Shown piece by piece: positions 60,156 through 64,000 of a stretch of DNA of 64,000 nucleotides. Source of the stretch: Bifidobacterium psychraerophilum (GTDB lineage: Bacteria; Actinomycetota; Actinomycetes; Actinomycetales; Bifidobacteriaceae); assembly GCF_000741705.1 (NCBI RefSeq), contig NZ_JGZI01000009.1:1-64000 (forward strand), written 5' to 3'. Positions within the stretch are counted from its first letter, which is position 1. Each line of letters starts with the position of its first letter. Under the pieces are notes generated by a model, which worked only from the letters and a program-made list of their open reading frames with translations, had not been told where the DNA came from and ran no database searches. The position numbers were made by a program, and so were the translations under genes.

Positions 60156-62888
60156 ATGGCTCTTGCACTATATAGGCGTTACCGTCCCGATACCTTCAGC
60201 GGAGTAATCGGTCAGGACCAGGTGACTGTTCCCCTGGGGCGTGCGCTCGATCAGGGCAAGCTCACACACGCGTATCTGTTCTCCGGCCCGAGAGGCTGCG
60301 GGAAGACCAGTTGCGCACGAATCCTCGCCCGTTGCGTGAACTGCGCCAAGGGCCCCACCAGCCATCCTTGCGGTGAGTGCGATAGCTGCAGGGACTTGGC
60401 AACAGGCGGCCCCGGATCCATCGATGTGGTGGAGATCGACGCGGCAAGCCACAACGGTGTCGATGATGCCCGTGAACTGCGCGAACGGGCGGGCTTCGCG
60501 CCGGCGCGAGACCGCTATAAGATATTCATCCTTGACGAAGCCCACATGGTGACCCAGCAAGGTTTCAACGCGATGCTGAAAATCGTCGAGGAACCTCCCG
60601 AGCATGTGATGTTCATATTCGCGACCACAGAGCCGGAGAAGGTAATCGGCACCATCCGTTCGCGCACTCATCATTATCCCTTCCGTCTGGTTCCGCCCGA
60701 AGTGATGGGACCGTATCTGGAAGAGGTCTGCTCCAAGGAGGGCATTCAGACCCAACAAGGGGTTCTGCGTCTGGCCATGCGTGCCGGTGGCGGGTCGATG
60801 AGAGATACATTGTCGGTTCTCGACCAGTTGATGGTCGGTGCTCAGGACAACACGGTGACCCTTGATTCAGCGGTCGCCCTGCTGGGTTTCACCCCCGAGA
60901 CCTTGATCGGTGAGGCGGTCGATGCCGTTATCGACTGCGACGGCGAGAAACTCTACGGTGTGGTGCAAAAAGTCGTGGTCGGCGGTTTCGATCCAAGACG
61001 CTTCGTTGAGGATCTGCTTTCCAGAGTCCGTGATCTCCTGGTGCTTACACTGGGCGGTCAGCGCGCACAGAGCGTGCTCAGTGATGATGCGGAGGCCGAG
61101 AGCATGCAGGAGCTTGAGAGGCAGGCTTCGAGCCTCGGCCTGCAGGCGCTTACACAGATGGCCCAGATCATCAATGAGGCAGTTGCTTCGATGAGTGGGG
61201 CGACCTCACCGCGTATGCGTCTGGAGCTTCTGGCGGCGAAGCTGCTCGCCTACAGATTCGGCGAAGAGGAAGCCGCATCCGCCCCTTCGGCGGGTGGACA
61301 GGCGCAAGTGGCGGAGTCTGCCCCACACCCGCGGTCCAAGGGCGGTTTCGTGGGATCACGCCGTTCCGAAACGGCATCTTCCGGACCAGTGTCCTCTGGG
61401 CCGGCGCCTTCTGAAGCTGTGTCTTCTGGAGCTGTGCCTCCCCAATCGTCATCCCCCCAATCCTCGCCAGCGCACCCGGCTTCGACCGAACCGCGCCCGG
61501 CTCCGGTCAATACCTCAGGTGATGGCTCTGCCCCTCAGACGCAGCAGGACGGTGCCTCGACGCGCCAGGCGGCTTCGACGCAATCCGACCGTGGACAGGG
61601 CAGCACCTCCGCCACCGGTGCAGGGACGGGGGAAATGGCCGGGACAGGTGAGAAGACCGGCGAGGCGGAGGCCGTCGCGTCCTCCTCACCCGTAGAGGCG
61701 AAGGCTTCGGCGGGCCCCTCATACGGCAGCGTGGACGAGCAATGGGACGCCGTTGTCAAGGAACTGCCACAAGACGTGAAGGAATACGTCAGCAGAGACA
61801 AAGTCCCCAGTGTGGCTCTTGATGTTTCGACCTCAGGCAGGCAACGCCTGCGGATGACCTTCGACACACCTCTGAGTCAGCACGCATTCGCCCTGGCCGT
61901 GGCCAGCGAGGCGGTCGGTGGGGAAACCAGTATTCCGAAGATCGTCTTGCTGATGGTGAAGCACTCCTTCGGCGCGCAGACCTTCATAGCGCCATCACCC
62001 ACCGCGGCGGATGGCGAAGCCGTGGAATCGACGCGAAAGATGTCACCTGAGCAGCTGGCTGACATCAAAAGACGCATAGCTCTCGATAAAGCGGGTCTAT
62101 CCGCCGCCAATCTCGGCATGACAGGCAAGGTTGCGGGCAAGCCAACGGGCAATGCGGCGAATACCACGCAGCATGACGCTGCAGGAAGCAGGGCGCGGAA
62201 CGCTTCCAGCAACGCGAAAGCCCCGGTGGCCCGATCCGGGGACACCACGATCGGCGGTCAGGACGATGGTGGTCAGGATGACGATGCCGCTCATCATCGA
62301 GGGGGGCACGTCGCCCGGCCCGCAGACGATGTGGATCCCTGGGCCACCCCCCAGCGGATGCCCGATGAGGCTGCGCCGGGCACCGATCAGGAGCGGATTC
62401 CCGAACATCATGTCAAGAAAAGCGTTTCGGTGCCCGACCTTTCGGATGATTCCGACCCTTGGCTGAATCCTTCGACCTCGGCGAAGGCTGTTTCCACGGG
62501 CCAGACGGCAAGCGATGATCCGCGCCAAAGCCAGGACGACGGCGGGCGCGACGATGGACTACAGACCGAACAACACTTTGTCGGGAACCCCGCGGCAGGG
62601 GCGTTCCACGCCGACAAGCCGCGCCCGGAAATCGCAGAAGAGGACAAAGCCCCGGCGGGCGTGCACGGCGGAACGGCGAATGGGGAGACGGCAGGGCCGG
62701 CAAACCCTCCGGTTTCGGCCGAGGATGACGTCTACACCATGCATGACAAGGCACTGAACAGCGGTACCGCTCTCGACCTCGATGCCCTCAAACAGATGTT
62801 TGACGTGAAACAGGTGGAGACCTTTGATTCGGATGACCCACTGAACCCCATCAATGTGGAGCACAGTAAGCAGCAAGGACACGAGTAA
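60156..62888 (+). CDS. dnaX: DNA polymerase III subunit gamma/tau
   Basis: 910 residues. Clamp-loader ATPase: [17 protein letters not shown], Walker [10 protein letters not shown] near residue 45, the Cys4 zinc module ([19 protein letters not shown]), Walker [11 protein letters not shown], and sensor 1 around [19 protein letters not shown]. From about 370 on it is low-complexity (Ser, Pro, Gly, Asp, Gln), except a tau-like patch near 530-650. TAGATT 6-12 bp before the ATG, without a Shine-Dalgarno sequence, suggests a leaderless message. The stop overlaps recR. No slippery frameshift run was seen. Confidence 0.95.
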   Translation: MALALYRRYRPDTFSGVIGQDQVTVPLGRALDQGKLTHAYLFSGPRGCGKTSCARILARCVNCAKGPTSHPCGECDSCRDLATGGPGSIDVVEIDAASHNGVDDARELRERAGFAPARDRYKIFILDEAHMVTQQGFNAMLKIVEEPPEHVMFIFATTEPEKVIGTIRSRTHHYPFRLVPPEVMGPYLEEVCSKEGIQTQQGVLRLAMRAGGGSMRDTLSVLDQLMVGAQDNTVTLDSAVALLGFTPETLIGEAVDAVIDCDGEKLYGVVQKVVVGGFDPRRFVEDLLSRVRDLLVLTLGGQRAQSVLSDDAEAESMQELERQASSLGLQALTQMAQIINEAVASMSGATSPRMRLELLAAKLLAYRFGEEEAASAPSAGGQAQVAESAPHPRSKGGFVGSRRSETASSGPVSSGPAPSEAVSSGAVPPQSSSPQSSPAHPASTEPRPAPVNTSGDGSAPQTQQDGASTRQAASTQSDRGQGSTSATGAGTGEMAGTGEKTGEAEAVASSSPVEAKASAGPSYGSVDEQWDAVVKELPQDVKEYVSRDKVPSVALDVSTSGRQRLRMTFDTPLSQHAFALAVASEAVGGETSIPKIVLLMVKHSFGAQTFIAPSPTAADGEAVESTRKMSPEQLADIKRRIALDKAGLSAANLGMTGKVAGKPTGNAANTTQHDAAGSRARNASSNAKAPVARSGDTTIGGQDDGGQDDDAAHHRGGHVARPADDVDPWATPQRMPDEAAPGTDQERIPEHHVKKSVSVPDLSDDSDPWLNPSTSAKAVSTGQTASDDPRQSQDDGGRDDGLQTEQHFVGNPAAGAFHADKPRPEIAEEDKAPAGVHGGTANGETAGPANPPVSAEDDVYTMHDKALNSGTALDLDALKQMFDVKQVETFDSDDPLNPINVEHSKQQGHE

Positions 62889-63490
62889 TGGCATTGGCAT
62901 ATGACGGTGCGATCCAGGATCTTATCGACGGTTTCGCCAAATTGCCCGGAATCGGGCCGAAGGGCGCGCAGCGTATCGCCTTCTACATGCTGGGTACGGA
63001 TATGCAGGAGGCCCAGGATCTGGCGGATGCGATCGTCACCGTGAAGATGAAGGTCAGATTCTGCGAGATATGCGGGAATGTGTGTGAAAGCAGCCCCTGT
63101 CCGATCTGCGAGGATCCAAGACGCGACCGAAGCGTCATCTGCGTCGTTGAAGAACCCAAGGACGTGATGAGCATCGAGAGAACACGTGAGTTCAAGGGTC
63201 TGTATCACGTGCTCGGAGGAGCCATCAACCCGATGGCGAATATCGCTCCCGCCGATCTGAGGATCGCCCAGTTGCTCAACCGTCTGAAGTCCGAGGAGGT
63301 CAAAGAGGTTATCCTCGCTCTGGATCCGAACATCGAAGGTGAGGCGACAACCACATATCTCAGCAGACTCCTCGGGCCACTTGAGTTGAAAGTCACCCGC
63401 CTGGCGAGCGGTTTGCCTGTCGGCAGTGATCTGGAATACGCGGATGAGATCACACTCGGACGTGCGCTCTCCGGACGGCGAAGCGTCTGA
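62888..63490 (+). CDS. recR: Recombination mediator RecR
   Basis: 200 residues, standard length. HhH region [20 protein letters not shown], Cys4 zinc finger [19 protein letters not shown], Toprim domain [20 protein letters not shown] and [20 protein letters not shown], and the Walker-like end [13 protein letters not shown]. It loads RecA at gaps with RecO/RecF. ATG 62888 overlaps the dnaX stop (TAATG), the usual dnaX-recR coupling. Confidence 0.97.
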   Translation: MALAYDGAIQDLIDGFAKLPGIGPKGAQRIAFYMLGTDMQEAQDLADAIVTVKMKVRFCEICGNVCESSPCPICEDPRRDRSVICVVEEPKDVMSIERTREFKGLYHVLGGAINPMANIAPADLRIAQLLNRLKSEEVKEVILALDPNIEGEATTTYLSRLLGPLELKVTRLASGLPVGSDLEYADEITLGRALSGRRSV

Positions 63491-63632
63491 ACGGCGTCCC
63501 CCGGGATCGCGGTCACATGCACCACGGTATCGCCCATAACGCGTGGGGACCCTGCCCGCCGCAAGGCGCACAGGCGTGTGACCGTGGCATTCGACTGCTC
63601 ATATGCTGGGAGACGGCGGCTCTGAAGGTATG

Positions 63633-63652
63633 GGGACGCCTATAATCGTCCC
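63633..63652 (+). promoter_or_regulatory. Aspartokinase promoter -10 inside an inverted repeat
   Basis: TATAAT at 63641-63646 is a perfect -10 box about 60 bp before the aspartokinase start. It is flanked by GGGACG (63633-63638) and CGTCCC (63647-63652), a 6-bp inverted repeat around the box. No good -35 is present, so a regulator may bind here. The leader also has inverted repeats near 63510-63584. Confidence 0.5.
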
Positions 63653-63706
63653 AATTGCGTAGAATGTCGCCAAGCGGTGCAACACCAGCTGCGAGATTGG
63701 ATAGAA

Positions 63707-64000
63707 GTGGCTCTTATCGTTCAGAAATTCGGCGGGTCCTCCGTCGCGGATTCGGATTCCATCAAGCGTGTCGCGAAGCGCATCATTGCGACCAAAAAAG
63801 CCGGTAATGATGTCGCCGTCGTGGTTTCGGCCATGGGTGACACCACCGACGACCTGATCGAGCAGGCGTTGGATATGGATTCCAACCCTCCCGCCCGTGA
63901 GATGGATATGTTGATGACCGCAGGTGAGCGCATCTCCATGAGCCTGTTGGCCATGGCCATTCATGCGCAGGGGGAGAAGGCGCATTCCTTCACCGGCTCA
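63707..64000 (+). CDS. ask: Aspartokinase (5' part; runs off the window)
   Basis: 98 codons to the window edge, no stop. [20 protein letters not shown] is the aspartokinase ATP-binding start, followed by [19 protein letters not shown] and [21 protein letters not shown] 63707 starts the conserved N-terminus. It phosphorylates aspartate for lysine, threonine, methionine and diaminopimelate. The regulatory ACT domains lie outside the window. Confidence 0.95.
   Translation, partial: MALIVQKFGGSSVADSDSIKRVAKRIIATKKAGNDVAVVVSAMGDTTDDLIEQALDMDSNPPAREMDMLMTAGERISMSLLAMAIHAQGEKAHSFTGS

Overview
The window reads as a piece of a high-GC actinobacterial chromosome, most likely from Bifidobacterium or a close relative. 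The basis is inference from gene content and order: an NrtR-nadA-nadB-nadC-cysteine desulfurase operon, amtB-glnB-glnD with a short GlnD, a MurT/GatD pair after dnaB, a mutT1-ppk pair, a reduced Tad pilus locus, and dnaX-recR-aspartokinase. No ribosomal RNA or other species marker is present, so the species is not fixed.

Layout. 1-5.8 kb is accessory DNA: the start of an excisionase-like HTH gene running off the left edge, an HxlR regulator divergent from an MDR oxidoreductase, an MmyB-type XRE regulator, two short-chain dehydrogenases and a low-GC AraC-type regulator. 6.0-23.9 kb is one co-directional module of an integrative conjugative element: ArdC-like anti-restriction protein, primase-polymerase, DUF2637, ParB, VirB8/TcpC-like protein, bifunctional lysozyme/M23 wall hydrolase, two DUF6112 membrane proteins, TrbL/VirB6-like, SCO6880-like, VirB4-like ATPase, VirD4/TraG coupling protein, SSB-like, DUF4913, and a large serine recombinase whose 3' end runs antisense into a tRNA-Lys gene. 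No relaxase is recognisable. The left end of the element was not found; it lies either near 5.83-6.04 kb or left of the window, in which case the 0-5.8 kb genes would be cargo.

24-64 kb is core chromosome: NAD biosynthesis (24.7-31.0), a TetR regulator, ftsY, the nitrogen block amtB-glnB-glnD (34-37.6) behind a GlnR-like box, a MATE transporter, a dense DnaA-box cluster before dnaB, murT-gatD (lipid II amidation), a phasin-like protein, an ABC1-family kinase, a glutamate-type ABC importer without its ATPase, a glycerophosphodiesterase, upp, mutT1-ppk, a Tad pilus operon (55.3-60.1), dnaX-recR and the start of aspartokinase.

The most interesting items outside annotated proteins are: a candidate ~165-nt structured RNA with its own promoter and intrinsic terminator between ppk and the Tad locus; six DnaA-box-like 9-mers in 93 bp before dnaB; a short motif repeated at five gene junctions of the conjugative element; a GlnR-type box before amtB; and a MurT that has an acidic insert where the family zinc ribbon should be.
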